Assembly (NCBI RefSeq): GCF_009908295.1
Contig: NZ_JAAALO010000005.1
Coordinates: 357,077-421,076, forward strand
Length of the DNA: 64,000 bases
Origin: Micromonospora rubida
GTDB taxonomy: Bacteria > Actinomycetota > Actinomycetes > Mycobacteriales > Micromonosporaceae
Reading direction: 5' to 3'
Position 1 is the first letter of the stretch, and each line of letters opens with the position of its first letter. The translations under genes and the position numbers were made by a program. Positions 50,451-60,000 of this stretch are shown here, one piece after another. The notes beneath the pieces are model-generated. The model saw nothing but the letters and a program-made list of their open reading frames with translations. It was not told where the DNA came from and made no database searches.

Positions 50451-51517
50451 GACTTCGGCGCCTGCGCGACCTCGGTGTCGAACCGCTTGTTGAGGGCCGA
50501 CTTCGCCTTACCGGCCGCCACGGCGTCGTACTCCACCATCTTGATGCCGGACAGCGGGAGGACCTTCTCCGACACCTTCGCGGTCGGGTTGGTCGGGAAC
50601 TGGTACGCCTTGACGGTCGGGCCGATCTCCTGCGCCTCGGCGGTGAGGGCCCAGTCGATGAACTTCCGGGCGCTGGTCGGGTTCTTGGCGTTCGTCACCA
50701 GGGCGACGCCGCCGGTCTCGTACCCGGTGCCCTCCGCCGGGAAGCTCACCTTCAGGCCGGGGAAGCCGGCCTCCATGGTGGCCACGCAGTCGTGCGCGAA
50801 GATGATCCCGACCGCGACCTCACCACGGGCCGTCATCTGGCCGGGGGCCGAGCCGGACTTGGTGTACTGCAACACGTTCGGGTGCAGCTTGCGCATGTAG
50901 TCCAGCGCCTTGCCCTCGTCGCCACCGGCCAGCTGCACCTGCGTCCAGAGCGTGGTGTACGCGGTGCCCGAGGTCGACGGGTGCGCGATGCCGATGTCCT
51001 TGGCGAGCTTCGGGACGAGCAGATCCGCCCACGAGTCGGGAACCTCGACGCCCCGCTCCGCCAGCAGCTCGCTGTTGCTGCAGAAGCCCAGGGCGCCGAC
51101 GTAGACGCCGGTCCAGGTGCCCTGGGGGTCCTTGTACTTGTCCGGGATGGCGCTCGCGTTCGGGGAGACGTACGGCTCAAGGAGCCCCTCGCCGCCGGCC
51201 GCGGCGTACCCGTCGGCGGGCCCGCCGTACCACACGTCGAACTCGGCGTTGCCCTTGCCCGCCTTGATGCGGGCCAGCGCCTCGCCGCTGGAGAGCCGGA
51301 CGAAGTCGGCCTTCACCCCGGTCGACTCGCTGAACTTCTTCGTGGTCGCCGCGCACCAGTCCTCGGTGGCGCCGCACACCACGTGGACCACGCCGCTGTC
51401 CTTCTTGGCCCCGTTGCTGCCGCCCTCGCGGGCGCAGCCGGCCACGCTCAGCGCCGTCGAGGCCGCCAGCACAGCCGCCAGCAGCGCCCGGTTTCCCCGC
51501 CACCTGTCCGTCGTCAC
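50447..51517 (-). CDS. ABC importer substrate-binding lipoprotein (iron(III)/phosphonate type)
   Basis: The protein has 356 residues from GTG 51517, 8 nt after AGGGAG. The signal peptide ends in the lipobox L-S-V-A-G-C, so Cys28 is lipidated. The fold follows family-1 extracellular solute-binding proteins: V-H-V-V-C-G-A-T-E-D-W, F-D-V-W-Y-G-G-P-A-D-G-Y, K-D-I-G-I-A-H-P-S-T-S-G-T-A-Y. The S-T-S-G-T-A-Y block recurs in AfuA/FbpA and phosphonate binders. The Tyr pair used by FbpA for iron is not certain, so iron versus organophosphonate stays open. It is the first gene of a coupled three-gene importer operon. Confidence 0.88.
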   Translation of the reverse strand: MTTDRWRGNRALLAAVLAASTALSVAGCAREGGSNGAKKDSGVVHVVCGATEDWCAATTKKFSESTGVKADFVRLSSGEALARIKAGKGNAEFDVWYGGPADGYAAAGGEGLLEPYVSPNASAIPDKYKDPQGTWTGVYVGALGFCSNSELLAERGVEVPDSWADLLVPKLAKDIGIAHPSTSGTAYTTLWTQVQLAGGDEGKALDYMRKLHPNVLQYTKSGSAPGQMTARGEVAVGIIFAHDCVATMEAGFPGLKVSFPAEGTGYETGGVALVTNAKNPTSARKFIDWALTAEAQEIGPTVKAYQFPTNPTAKVSEKVLPLSGIKMVEYDAVAAGKAKSALNKRFDTEVAQAPKS

Positions 51518-51630
51518 GACGTTGTCTCCCTACTGAGGCCGCAAATTTGATGTGAGCGATGTAACGGCCACGTTAAAGGCGCGTGAACGGGGCACCGGTG
51601 ACGGTGATGTGAGTGCTGGTGACGCCGCCG
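51518..51630 (-). promoter_or_regulatory. Promoter region of the importer operon with direct repeats
   Basis: The 113-bp gap is unusually AT-rich at 51538-51580. On the plus strand gatgtgagc is followed directly by gatgtaacg (51549-51566), and gatgtgag recurs at 51606-51613. Read on the minus strand, GTTCAC, TTTAAC, GTTACA and TCACAT follow at about 11-bp steps, the spacing of OmpR/PhoP-class response-regulator boxes. The OmpR-type regulator encoded just upstream is the obvious candidate. Confidence 0.4.
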
Positions 51631-51635
51631 TCACC
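51618..51635 (-). terminator. Short hairpin at the 3' end of the response-regulator gene
   Basis: ggtgacg/cgtcacc forms a 7-bp stem with a 4-nt loop and overlaps the stop codon at 51631. It is a possible weak terminator between the two-component genes and the importer operon. Confidence 0.4.
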
Positions 51636-52377
51636 AGGTCGGCGGGGAGGGCTTCCCGTCGGGCGAGTCGGCCGCCATCTCGGGCATCAGGTAGCCGACC
51701 CCGCGCAGGGTGCGGACGTACGCCGATCCGCCCGGCAGGCCGGCGAGCCGCGACCGGAGCCGGTACACCGCGGACTTCACGACGTCCCGCCCCCCGATCA
51801 GGTCCGTGGTGCCCCAGACCTCCCGCAGCAGGTCCTGCCACGACTGCGGCACGCCACGGCGCACCGCGAGGTGGTGCAGCAGCTTGAACTCCGTGAACGG
51901 CAGGTCAAGCCGATGCTGCGCCAACGTCGCGGTCTGGGTGGACGGTTCGATGACCAGTTCCCCGACCCGGATGGTGGTGCCCGTGCCCCGGCGGCGGCGC
52001 ACCAGCGCCTGGGCGCGCAGGGCCACCTCCCGCGGGTGGAACGGCTTGGTGACGTAGTCGTCGGCGCCGTGTTCCAGGCCGGCGATGACGTCGTCACGCT
52101 GGGCCATCGCGGTGAGGATCATGATGGGCGCCTCCGAACGCGCCCGGATCCGCTGGCACAGGGTCAGCCCGTCCATCGTCGGCATCATCACGTCCAGCAC
52201 CACGAGGTCGACCGCGTGCGTCCGGAGCAGGTGCAGGGCGGTGGCGCCGTCGTGGGCGGTGAGGACGGTGAAGCCCTGGGTCTCCAGGGCGAACTCCACG
52301 ATGATCGTCATCTGCGGCTCGTCGTCGACGACCAACGCGGTGGGCCCAGCCCCGGGCTGCTCGCCGGGGCCCGTCAT
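51631..52377 (-). CDS. OmpR/PhoB-type two-component response regulator
   Basis: The protein has 248 residues; ATG 52377 overlaps the kinase stop (ATGA). Receiver: acidic pocket V-V-D-D-E, phospho-acceptor Asp62 (V-L-D-V-M-M-P-T-M-D-G), and Lys111 (V-T-K-P-F-H-P). The C-terminal winged helix has L-P-F-T-E-F-K-L-L-H-H-L and V-K-S-A-V-Y-R-L-R-S-R-L, ending V-R-T-L-R-G-V-G-Y. All key residues are present. It is encoded between its kinase and an ABC importer, which suggests control of substrate uptake. Confidence 0.93.
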   Translation of the reverse strand: MTGPGEQPGAGPTALVVDDEPQMTIIVEFALETQGFTVLTAHDGATALHLLRTHAVDLVVLDVMMPTMDGLTLCQRIRARSEAPIMILTAMAQRDDVIAGLEHGADDYVTKPFHPREVALRAQALVRRRRGTGTTIRVGELVIEPSTQTATLAQHRLDLPFTEFKLLHHLAVRRGVPQSWQDLLREVWGTTDLIGGRDVVKSAVYRLRSRLAGLPGGSAYVRTLRGVGYLMPEMAADSPDGKPSPPTW

Positions 52378-53180
52378 GGCCTGTCCGGCAGGGTCAGGAG
52401 GAAGGTGGTCCCCCGGGTCGACGCCGTGTGCACCATGATCTCGCCTCCGTGCAGCTCCACGATGGTCTTGGTGATCACCAGGCCGAGGCCGGTCCCATCG
52501 GCCAGCGGCCGGCCCGTGGCGAAGCGGCGGAACAGGCGGTGCCGCTCCTCCCGGGTCATCCCCGCGCCGTCGTCGGTCACGTACACCGCGACACCGGTGT
52601 CGATCAGCGCGACGCGTACGTCGAGGTTCCCGCCGGTCGTGGTGAACCGGCTCGCGTTCGACAGCAGGTTGGTCAGCGCCTGGGTCAGCAGCATCGGGTC
52701 CGCCGGGATGCGCGGCATCACCTGCGGCATGTCGAGGCTGATCCGCTGCTGCCGCTGCGTGCACAAGGGTCGCATCGCGGTCACCACCTCGCGCACCACC
52801 ACCGAGACGTCGACCTTCTCCAACTGCGGGGTGAACAGCCCGGCCTCGATCTTGGCCTGGATCAGCAGGCTCTCGCACAGCCCGATGACCTGCGTGCACT
52901 GTTGATCCAGCACCTGCAGGAAGCGGGCCTGCGCGGGGGTGAGCGGCCCTGGGGTGCCTTCCCGTAGCAGATCGACGGCGCCCTTGATCATGCTCAACGG
53001 GGTCCGCAGCTCATGGCTGAGCGCGGTCACCTGCTCCGCCCGCCGCTCCACCAACTGTTCGAGCTGCGCCAGCTCGGCGGTCCTCGCGGTGGCCGTCCGG
53101 CGGACGATCAGCGCCATGATCGAGGCACCGACGAGACCACCGACCACCGAGGCCGCCGCCATCGCCCACGCGGCACCCAT
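52374..53180 (-). CDS. Two-component sensor histidine kinase, minimal membrane type
   Basis: The protein has 268 residues; ATG 53180 follows GGAGGG. One membrane helix lies at about 7-27 and there is virtually no extracellular part. The H box is A-L-S-H-E-L-R-T-P-L (His56), the N box L-L-S-N-A-S-R-F, the G1 box D-D-G-A-G-M and the G2 box G-T-G-L-G-L-V-I-T-K. Without a sensor domain it probably senses through the membrane or through a partner such as the neighbouring transporter. It is coupled to the OmpR-type regulator. Confidence 0.92.
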   Translation of the reverse strand: MGAAWAMAAASVVGGLVGASIMALIVRRTATARTAELAQLEQLVERRAEQVTALSHELRTPLSMIKGAVDLLREGTPGPLTPAQARFLQVLDQQCTQVIGLCESLLIQAKIEAGLFTPQLEKVDVSVVVREVVTAMRPLCTQRQQRISLDMPQVMPRIPADPMLLTQALTNLLSNASRFTTTGGNLDVRVALIDTGVAVYVTDDGAGMTREERHRLFRRFATGRPLADGTGLGLVITKTIVELHGGEIMVHTASTRGTTFLLTLPDRP

Positions 53181-53560
53181 GCCCGGCCCTCCTCAGTCGC
53201 TGCCCAGCGGCACGCCGAACCCGGTCGCGGCCCGGCGGGAAGGCGCGGATGTCGCGACATCGCGGCAGCCGTGTGCATTCTGACCGTCGATCAGCTCGCG
53301 GGCAACGGCCGGACGGCCCTTGATCATGAACAGTCTTCGCTGGCCCGGGCCCGGAAGGCACCCGACATCGAGGAGCCACTCCTCCCCGGCGCACTCCGGC
53401 CCGAGGAGGGCGGGCCGTCGAGATCGGCCGAGGCTGGCCCCCCTCGGGGTATCGCTGAACGTGTCCAGGGTGGTTCGGGTGACCGTCTGGTACGTGAGCA
53501 CGGTGCCGAACACTGGACGGACTGGAGCCTGCCGGTTTCCACCGGATCCTGAGGGCCGCC
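53181..53560. other. 380-bp non-coding region with a 14-bp palindrome
   Basis: I see no convincing gene here. A perfect palindrome, gatgtcgcgacatc (53248-53261), lies 68 bp before the histidine-kinase start and could be an operator of the two-component operon. A weak 5-bp hairpin (53532-53545) sits just beyond the stop of the kinase/F5-8 gene. A short minus-strand frame ending near 53193 has no RBS and no similarity I recognise. Confidence 0.45.
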
Positions 53561-55171
53561 TCAGCGCACCTGAAGCTCGAACAAGGAGTAGCCGTACTCG
53601 TTGAAGCGCTGGGTGCAGTACACCCGGACGTAGCGGCCGGGCACCCGGTCGGCGGTGATGCTGACGGCCCCGCCCTGGCCGTTGGAGGTGGAGTAGACGG
53701 ACTGCCATGTCCTGCCGTCCGTCGAGACCTCCACCCGGTAGCGCACGGCGTGCGCCCGTTCCCAGTGCAGCACGATCTCGCTGATCTGCCAGCGGGCGCC
53801 GAGGTCCACGATCAGCCACTGCGGGTCGCTGAAGCCACTGCTCCACCGGCTCACCGGGTCGCCGTCGACGGCCTCGGCCGCGCCAAAGAGCACGCCCTCC
53901 GAACTGGAGGCGGTGGCGCTGCGGCCGAGGGCCAGGTTACGGCCGGTCGGGTTGGCCGAGGCCGAGACGGTGGAGACGGATGGGCCGGCGGAGGGCGAGG
54001 CGGTGGAGGCGGTGGAGGCGGATGGGCCGGCGGAGGGTGACGTTGGCGGCGTCTTCGGGGCGGACACACCCACCGACGGGCTCGGGCTGGCGGAGAGCAG
54101 GGCCGGCGGGGCGGGTGGAGAGCCGGCCGGCTCCGACGGGGCGGCAGCGGCGCTGGTCCTGATCGGCGCCAGGGAGGCCGGCTGCGGATCGGTGTCCCGG
54201 TTGCGCAGGAGGCCGGCGGCCGTCAGCCCGGCGAGCACGAGCAGCGCGGCGAGGACGGTCGGCAACAGGAGGCGCCGGCGCTTCCTCGGCGGAAGGTGGC
54301 GGCGGTGCCTCGGTTCGGCGGCCGTCTGCGGGAGCGAGCGCGAGCCGGCCTTCTCGCCGAGCAGCATGGCGCGCAGTTCCGGCGCCGTCGGCCGGTCCGC
54401 AGGATCCTTCGCCAGGGCCAGCAGTACCGGAGCGCGCAGCGACTCCGGCAACCCGTCCAGGCGAGGCGGCTGGGTCAGGATGCGGCCTGTGGTCGCGGAG
54501 GGCGAGTCACCGAGGAACGGCGCGCGGCCGGTGCCCGCGTACGCGATGACGCAGCCCCACGCGAACACGTCGGCCGCCGAGGTCACCGGCGTCTTCGGCT
54601 CGCCGGACAACTGCTCCGGCGCCAGGTAGGTGACCGTGACGTCCGTACGGGTGTGGTGGCTGGTCGCCTCGGGCGGCCGGGCGATGCCGAAGTCGATCAC
54701 CTTGGTGCTGCCCGATGGCAGCAGGACATTGTCCGGCTTCAGGTCGCGGTGGATGACTCCCGCACCGTGCATGCCGGTCAGCGCGGTGGCGACCCCCACC
54801 GCCAGCGAGTGCAGCGCGTCACCTCGCAGCGGACCCCGCTCCGCGACGACATCGTTCAGGCTGGGGCCGTCGATGTACTCCACCACCAGGAAGGGCGGAT
54901 CGTGGTCAAGGTCGGCGCCGATGAACTTGGCCGTGCAGAACGGCGGCACCTGCCGGGCCCGATCGGCCTCACTGCGGAACCGGTCGATGAACTCGGGATC
55001 GGCGGCGAGGTCGGCGTCGATCAGTTTGATCGCCACGGGGCTGCAGTCCGCGTCCTTGGCGAAGTAGACGACCCCCGTGCCGTCGGTGCCCAGCCGGCCG
55101 ACGAGCTGGTAGCCCCCCAGTGTGGCGGAGTCGACCGCAAGCAGCGGACCCACGCGGTGTGCGGCGTCCAC
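53561..55171 (-). CDS. Transmembrane Ser/Thr protein kinase with extracellular F5/8-type C (CBM32-like) domain
   Basis: The protein has 536 residues; GTG 55171 is chosen because GGGGAG lies 7 nt upstream and the kinase domain starts 20 residues later. Kinase: Gly loop G-R-L-G-T-D-G-T-G-V-V-Y, Lys49 (V-A-I-K), catalytic H-R-D-L-K-P-D-N (Asp143), D-F-G 160-162, A-P-E 185-187. A basic run (R-K-R-R-R) precedes the membrane helix at about 301-323. A Ser/Pro-rich stalk and a discoidin fold at about 420-536 follow: S-R-W-S-S-G-F-S-D-P-Q-W-L-I-V-D-L-G, then V-E-V-S-T-D-G-R-T-W and Y-V-R-V-Y-C. The outer domain probably binds sugar or cell wall and may set the activity of the inner kinase. All catalytic residues are kept. 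Confidence 0.9.
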   Translation of the reverse strand: MDAAHRVGPLLAVDSATLGGYQLVGRLGTDGTGVVYFAKDADCSPVAIKLIDADLAADPEFIDRFRSEADRARQVPPFCTAKFIGADLDHDPPFLVVEYIDGPSLNDVVAERGPLRGDALHSLAVGVATALTGMHGAGVIHRDLKPDNVLLPSGSTKVIDFGIARPPEATSHHTRTDVTVTYLAPEQLSGEPKTPVTSAADVFAWGCVIAYAGTGRAPFLGDSPSATTGRILTQPPRLDGLPESLRAPVLLALAKDPADRPTAPELRAMLLGEKAGSRSLPQTAAEPRHRRHLPPRKRRRLLLPTVLAALLVLAGLTAAGLLRNRDTDPQPASLAPIRTSAAAAPSEPAGSPPAPPALLSASPSPSVGVSAPKTPPTSPSAGPSASTASTASPSAGPSVSTVSASANPTGRNLALGRSATASSSEGVLFGAAEAVDGDPVSRWSSGFSDPQWLIVDLGARWQISEIVLHWERAHAVRYRVEVSTDGRTWQSVYSTSNGQGGAVSITADRVPGRYVRVYCTQRFNEYGYSLFELQVR

Positions 55172-55244
55172 TGTAGTTCTCCCCACTCGCAGTAAACTCA
55201 CTACGTTGTAACAGGTCGCGGCCATGATCCGCAATGCCTGGCCG

Positions 55245-56909
55245 CTACGTGCCGCTCCGGCGGGCCACCGGGGGCCCGGGCGCGGACTGTGGCGTGCCGA
55301 GGGCCGTCGCCAGGGCGTGGCCCGCCCGGCCGGTCCCACCGGCCGGCACGACGCCGTAGACGAACCGGTCCGGCCGCAGCACCACCGCCTCGACGCGATG
55401 CCGGCGCAGCCAGGCGCTGATCGTCCCGTCCACATCGACAAGGTCGACCCGCTCCGCCCCGCCGTCCCCGCGAAGCGGCGGCAGGCCCTCCGGCGCGGTG
55501 CCCGCCCGGTGCACGACGGCGAAACGCACCGCCGGCTCCCGCCACTCCCCCCGCGACGGCTCGGCGGCTCCGCCGAACCCGAGCACGGCGAAGCCGGCAC
55601 CGAGCGCCTCGTCGAGAAGGTGCGGCGCGGGCCTGGCCGCCGTCGCGACCCGAGGCTGGGGGAACATCGTCCCGACACCGCCGTCGCACCGACCGCCCGC
55701 CATCAGCCCGGTCGGGTAGGCCGGCAACGGCTTGAACTCGAAGTGCCGAACGAACCGGCGTATCCGGGGGACGGTCTGAAGGACCCTCAGTGCGCTGTCG
55801 CGCAACCATGCCGCCGACCGGCTCCGCACCAGGAAAACCCGTCCCAGCCGGGCGCTCGTCCGCGCCATCGCCGTGGCGTGCGGACGCCGCTCGATCTCGT
55901 ACGTGTCCAACAGCGTCGGGTCGGCGGCGCCGGCGAGGACCAGGGCGACCTTCCAGCTGAGGTTCGCCGCGTCCCGCAGCCCGCCACAGAGTCCCTGCCC
56001 CAGGAACGGGGGAATCCGGTGGGCGGCGTCGCCGAGCAGGAACACCCGGCCGACGCGCCACTGCCGTGCGACGAAGTGGTGGTAGGTGCTGACCACCGCG
56101 CCGGTGACGGCGAAACGCGACGGGTCGACGTACGGCTCCACGAGTGCGCCGATGGTCTCCGGCCGCCGCATCTCGTCGGCGGTCTCCCCGGGGCGCAGCA
56201 TGAACGCCATCCGATAGCTCCCCTTCGCCCCGGGTGACGCGAAAGCCGGACGCCGCCAGTCGCAGACGAACGTCGTCCGCTCGACGCGGATTCCGTCCGG
56301 CGCAACATCCCCTGAGATTTCGAGCCAGGGCTCCGCGTAGCTGGAACCCACCACGCCGATGCCGGTGGCGGCGCGGGTGGTGCTGCGGGCGCCGTCGCAG
56401 CCGAGAACGTAGCGGGCCCGCACCATCCGGCTCTCCAGGGTGATCACGTCGCGCAGGACCAGGGTCACCCCCTCGGCGTCCTGCCGCAACGCCACCAGCT
56501 CGACGCCGAGGCGGAGGTCGACGTGGCCGAAGCGGCCCAGGCCGGCGCGGAGGGTCTGCTCCAGCGGCCGCTGGTCGACGAAGCCCAGCGGCGGGTGGCC
56601 GAGGCCGAAGTCCACCTCCGCCAGGGCGACGGTTGCGACGGCTCGTCCCGCACGGTTGACGTACTCGGCGACCGGGACCGTATGCGTGTCGCGACTCACC
56701 TGCTCGACGAGGCCGGCCTGCTGGTAGATGCGCAGTGCCTCGTCGTCGCAGGAGAGCGCGCGCGGGCGGCCGTGCGGCGACGCGTGTCGCTCGACGACCA
56801 GGGTGCGGACCCCTCGGGCACCGAGCAGGTTGGCGGTCAGCGCGCCGACGGGTCCACAGCCGATCACCGCGACGTCGACGTCGTGGACCTTCTCCTGCGC
56901 CGGGGGCAT
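55245..56909 (-). CDS. FAD-dependent aromatic monooxygenase (MhpA / polyketide-hydroxylase type)
   Basis: The protein has 554 residues; ATG 56909 follows GGAAGGAG. The N-terminal Rossmann motif is V-I-G-C-G-P-V-G-A-L (15-24). The second FAD motif, V-F-L-L-G-D-A-A-H-R-I-P-P, is near residue 305, with G-Q-G-L-C-G-G-L-R-D-A-A-N-L-S-W-K after it. The C-terminal 150 residues fit the thioredoxin-like domain of this group. It uses NAD(P)H and O2 to hydroxylate an aromatic ring; the substrate could be a phenylpropanoid, a polyketide or an antibiotic. Three 11-bp direct repeats upstream and a SARP gene next door suggest SARP-controlled expression. Confidence 0.9.
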   Translation of the reverse strand: MPPAQEKVHDVDVAVIGCGPVGALTANLLGARGVRTLVVERHASPHGRPRALSCDDEALRIYQQAGLVEQVSRDTHTVPVAEYVNRAGRAVATVALAEVDFGLGHPPLGFVDQRPLEQTLRAGLGRFGHVDLRLGVELVALRQDAEGVTLVLRDVITLESRMVRARYVLGCDGARSTTRAATGIGVVGSSYAEPWLEISGDVAPDGIRVERTTFVCDWRRPAFASPGAKGSYRMAFMLRPGETADEMRRPETIGALVEPYVDPSRFAVTGAVVSTYHHFVARQWRVGRVFLLGDAAHRIPPFLGQGLCGGLRDAANLSWKVALVLAGAADPTLLDTYEIERRPHATAMARTSARLGRVFLVRSRSAAWLRDSALRVLQTVPRIRRFVRHFEFKPLPAYPTGLMAGGRCDGGVGTMFPQPRVATAARPAPHLLDEALGAGFAVLGFGGAAEPSRGEWREPAVRFAVVHRAGTAPEGLPPLRGDGGAERVDLVDVDGTISAWLRRHRVEAVVLRPDRFVYGVVPAGGTGRAGHALATALGTPQSAPGPPVARRSGT

Positions 56910-56978
56910 GGGACGTCTCCTTCCGGCAGGACCCCGCGACGGCCGCCGGCGCTCCTGCCCGTCAACGACACCAGGCAG

Positions 56979-57011
56979 ACGTAGAGACCATGTGGAGACC
57001 GTGTGGAGGTG
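56979..57011 (-). promoter_or_regulatory. Three 11-bp direct repeats (SARP-box-like) upstream of the monooxygenase gene
   Basis: On the plus strand ACGTAGAGACC (56979-56989), ATGTGGAGACC (56990-57000) and GTGTGGAGGTG (57001-57011) are consecutive 11-bp units with a shared GT[AG]GAG core. SARP regulators bind direct heptamers spaced at 11 bp, one helical turn. The array lies 69 bp before the monooxygenase ATG and 12 bp after the SARP gene stop. No clear -10 was seen. Confidence 0.6.
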
Positions 57012-57023
57012 ACCCGCCGCGAA

Positions 57024-60000
57024 TCAGCCGGCCCGGTGGCGATCCGTGTCGTCCGGCCCGTACCGCGTCGGTCGGCGCGAGGGTGCCGGTGGAGCCGTCT
57101 CGGGGAAGCTGTCCAGCAGCAGCCCGGCGCCCTGCTCGACGGCAAGCAGGGCGCCGGCACGCAGTTCCACCGGGTCGTGGCGGGCTGCGCCGCGGATCCG
57201 GCGCAGTCGGGCGACGCAGACCCGCTCCCCCAACTGCTCCGCCACGGACAACGCCTGCTCGGCCAGCTCCGCCGCGGTCGCCCGCTCACCCCCCACCAGG
57301 TACGCCTCGGCGACCGCGCACAGCGTGATGGTGCGGGTCGAGCGCAGCCCAGGACGGTAGATCGCCTCGCCGGCGGCCCTCATCGCCGGCAGCCGACCAG
57401 GGTCCCCGCCGTAGGCGCTGGCCCACTCGGCGAGGAACTCGCCGGTCGTCACGAAGTGCGGCAGCCCCGTCGCCGCGCCGGTCAACCGGCACCGCTCCGC
57501 CGCCGCCCGTACGCCGGGAACGTCGCGTTCCTGCAACGCCCTCCAGCCGTCGAAGAGCGCCGCGTTGGCACGGCCGTGCGGGTCGTCGACCTGGTCGGCG
57601 AGAATCTCGGCGGCCCGGATGTCCTCCCGCGCCGCCGCGCTCCGGCCCTGTAGGGAGCGGACCAACGCCCGGAAGTTGTGGGCGGCCAGCGCCGGCCGGC
57701 GGCCGACCTGCCGGCCGAGCAGTCGCAGGTCCACCTCGCGCAGCCGGTCGACCGCAGCCGTGAGATGCCGCTCCGCCTCCGGCAGCCGGCCGGCGAAGTA
57801 GCCGACCACGCCCAGGAGGTACTCGCCCGCCGCGCTGATCAGGCCGGTGCCGTCGTCCTCGGCGGCGCGGAGCCGGCGGGCGAGGTCGGCGCAGACCCCG
57901 AAGTCGGCCCGGTTGGCGGCCAGCTCACCCAACGCCCACAGCGCCGGCCGCAGATCCACCTCCGGCCCGACCATCGCCAACAGCTTCCGGGCCCGGGAAC
58001 AGACCTCGTCGACCGGGTCACTGCCGATCCCCGCGGTCATCTGGAGCAGGGCCGCCCGGTGCAGCTGGACCGTCAGTTCGGTCCGCGCCGTCTCCGGCGA
58101 GACCGCCGAGTTCGGGGCGAGTCGCCGCGCGGCGCGGCCGAGGTGACCGAGGGCGTCCTCGTACGCCATCCGCCCGGTCGCGTCGTCGGCGGCGACCAGT
58201 GACCAGCGGAGATGGTCGTCGCCATGGCCGAGTCCGACTGCCTGGCCGTAGTGGTGGGCCAGTTCGGCGGGGGCCAGACCGCTGCCGGCCCGCTCGCCGG
58301 CGGTGGCGAGCCGGGCGTGCAGCGCGGCCCGACGCGGAGGCGCCAGCTCGGCGTAGGCCACCTCGGCGAAGAGCTGATGGCGGAAGCGCACCTTGCCCGG
58401 CTCCGCCTCGGCGACGAGCGCACTGGCGTACGCGGGCACGAGCCGCTCGCCCGCCTCCCCCACCGGCGTGCCGAGGGCCGCCGCCAGCACGTGCAGATCA
58501 AGTTCGTGTCCGGCGACGCCGAGCAGGTCGAGGCAGTCCCGGGCCGCCCCCGGCAGATCGTCGAGCCGCAGCCGGACGGCGTCCCGAACGGTCGCCGGCA
58601 ACTCCACGTCCGCCGGGTCGGCCCCCGACCGGAGCAGTTCGGTGATGAAGAACGGGTTCCCGCCGGTGCGGTTCACCAGTCTCGCCACGACCTCGTCCGG
58701 CGGACGCGCCCCCGTGCCGGCTGTCAGCAGGATCGCCACCGAGGACGCGTCCAGGCCCCTCAGCGCCAGCCGGGTGAAGTTCCGTTCCCGGGCCAGTTCG
58801 GCAACGGTCGCCAGCAGCCCGGCACTGCGGTGGTACGGCCGCGACGTGACCAGGACGAGGGCACGGGTGCCCGCCAGAAGCGGGGAGAGGAACCGCAGCA
58901 GCAGCAACGAGTCCGGGTCGGCGGCGTGCAGGTCGTCCAGCACGACGAGCAGCCCCCGCTGCCGGGCCACGGCCCGGATCAGGTCGGCCACCGCCTCGTA
59001 CGCCCGGAACCGCGCCGCCGGGTCGAGGTCGGCGCCCGACGCGGTGAGCGGCTCGGCGGCGAACCCACCCAGTGACCGCGCCTTCCCGGTCTCGCCGGCC
59101 TGCGGCATCGCCCGCAGGCTCCGCACCACCTGGGTCCACAGCCAGAACGGAGGCGCCTGCCCGACGTTCGGACACCTCCCCCACACCACGGGAGTCCCGG
59201 ACGTCGCGGCCCTGGCGCTGACCGCGGCAGCGAGGCTGGTCTTGCCGATCCCCGCCTCACCCACGACGGCGACCAACCGACCGTCGCCGTGCACGGCCGC
59301 GACCAGCGCCTCGCCCAGCCGCGCCAGCTCCGCGTCACGCCCCGCGAGCGCGCCCGGCACCTCGCCGGCCGCCGCAGCGACGGGCCGGACGCCGCCCGCC
59401 ACCGGCGACCCGACCACAGCCCGGGGAGCCTCTCGCACGGGCGCCGACGGGGCGGGCGCGACCGCCGTCGCCGGGGGCACGGCCTGGTCCAGGACGAGCC
59501 GGTGTGCCTCGCGTAGTTGCTCGCCCGGATCGAGCCCGTACTCGCGGGCCAACAGCCGTCGGCCCTCGTCGTAGACGGCGAGTGCGTCGGTCTGCCTCCC
59601 CGACCGGTACAGCGCCAGCATCAGCCGGGCCCGGGCCACCTCCCGCAGCGGCTGCGTGGCCACGAACCTGCGCAGCTCCGGCAGGAGCGTCTCGTGCCGG
59701 CCGGCAGCAAGGCCCGCCGTGAGGCGTCCCTCCTCGGCACCGAGACGCAACTCGGCCAGCCGTGCCGCCTCGGGACGTACCGCGTCCAGATCAGCGGCGG
59801 CGGTCAGCGGCTCGCCCCGGCACAGTGCCAACGCGGCGCGGTAGCACCGCTCGGCCGCCGCGGCATCGCCCGCCGCGAGCAGTTCCGCCGCCCGGCCGAC
59901 CAGACGCTCGAACCGGACCGCGTCGACGGCGTCCGGCGCGATCCGTAGCTCGTACCCCTTCGGGTGGCCGACGAGAATCCCGCCCGGCCCGCGAGGGGCG

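Noticed and set aside
53193..53340. Small minus-strand protein of about 45 residues
   Set aside because: No RBS, no coding-like motif, and similar frames arise by chance at this GC content.
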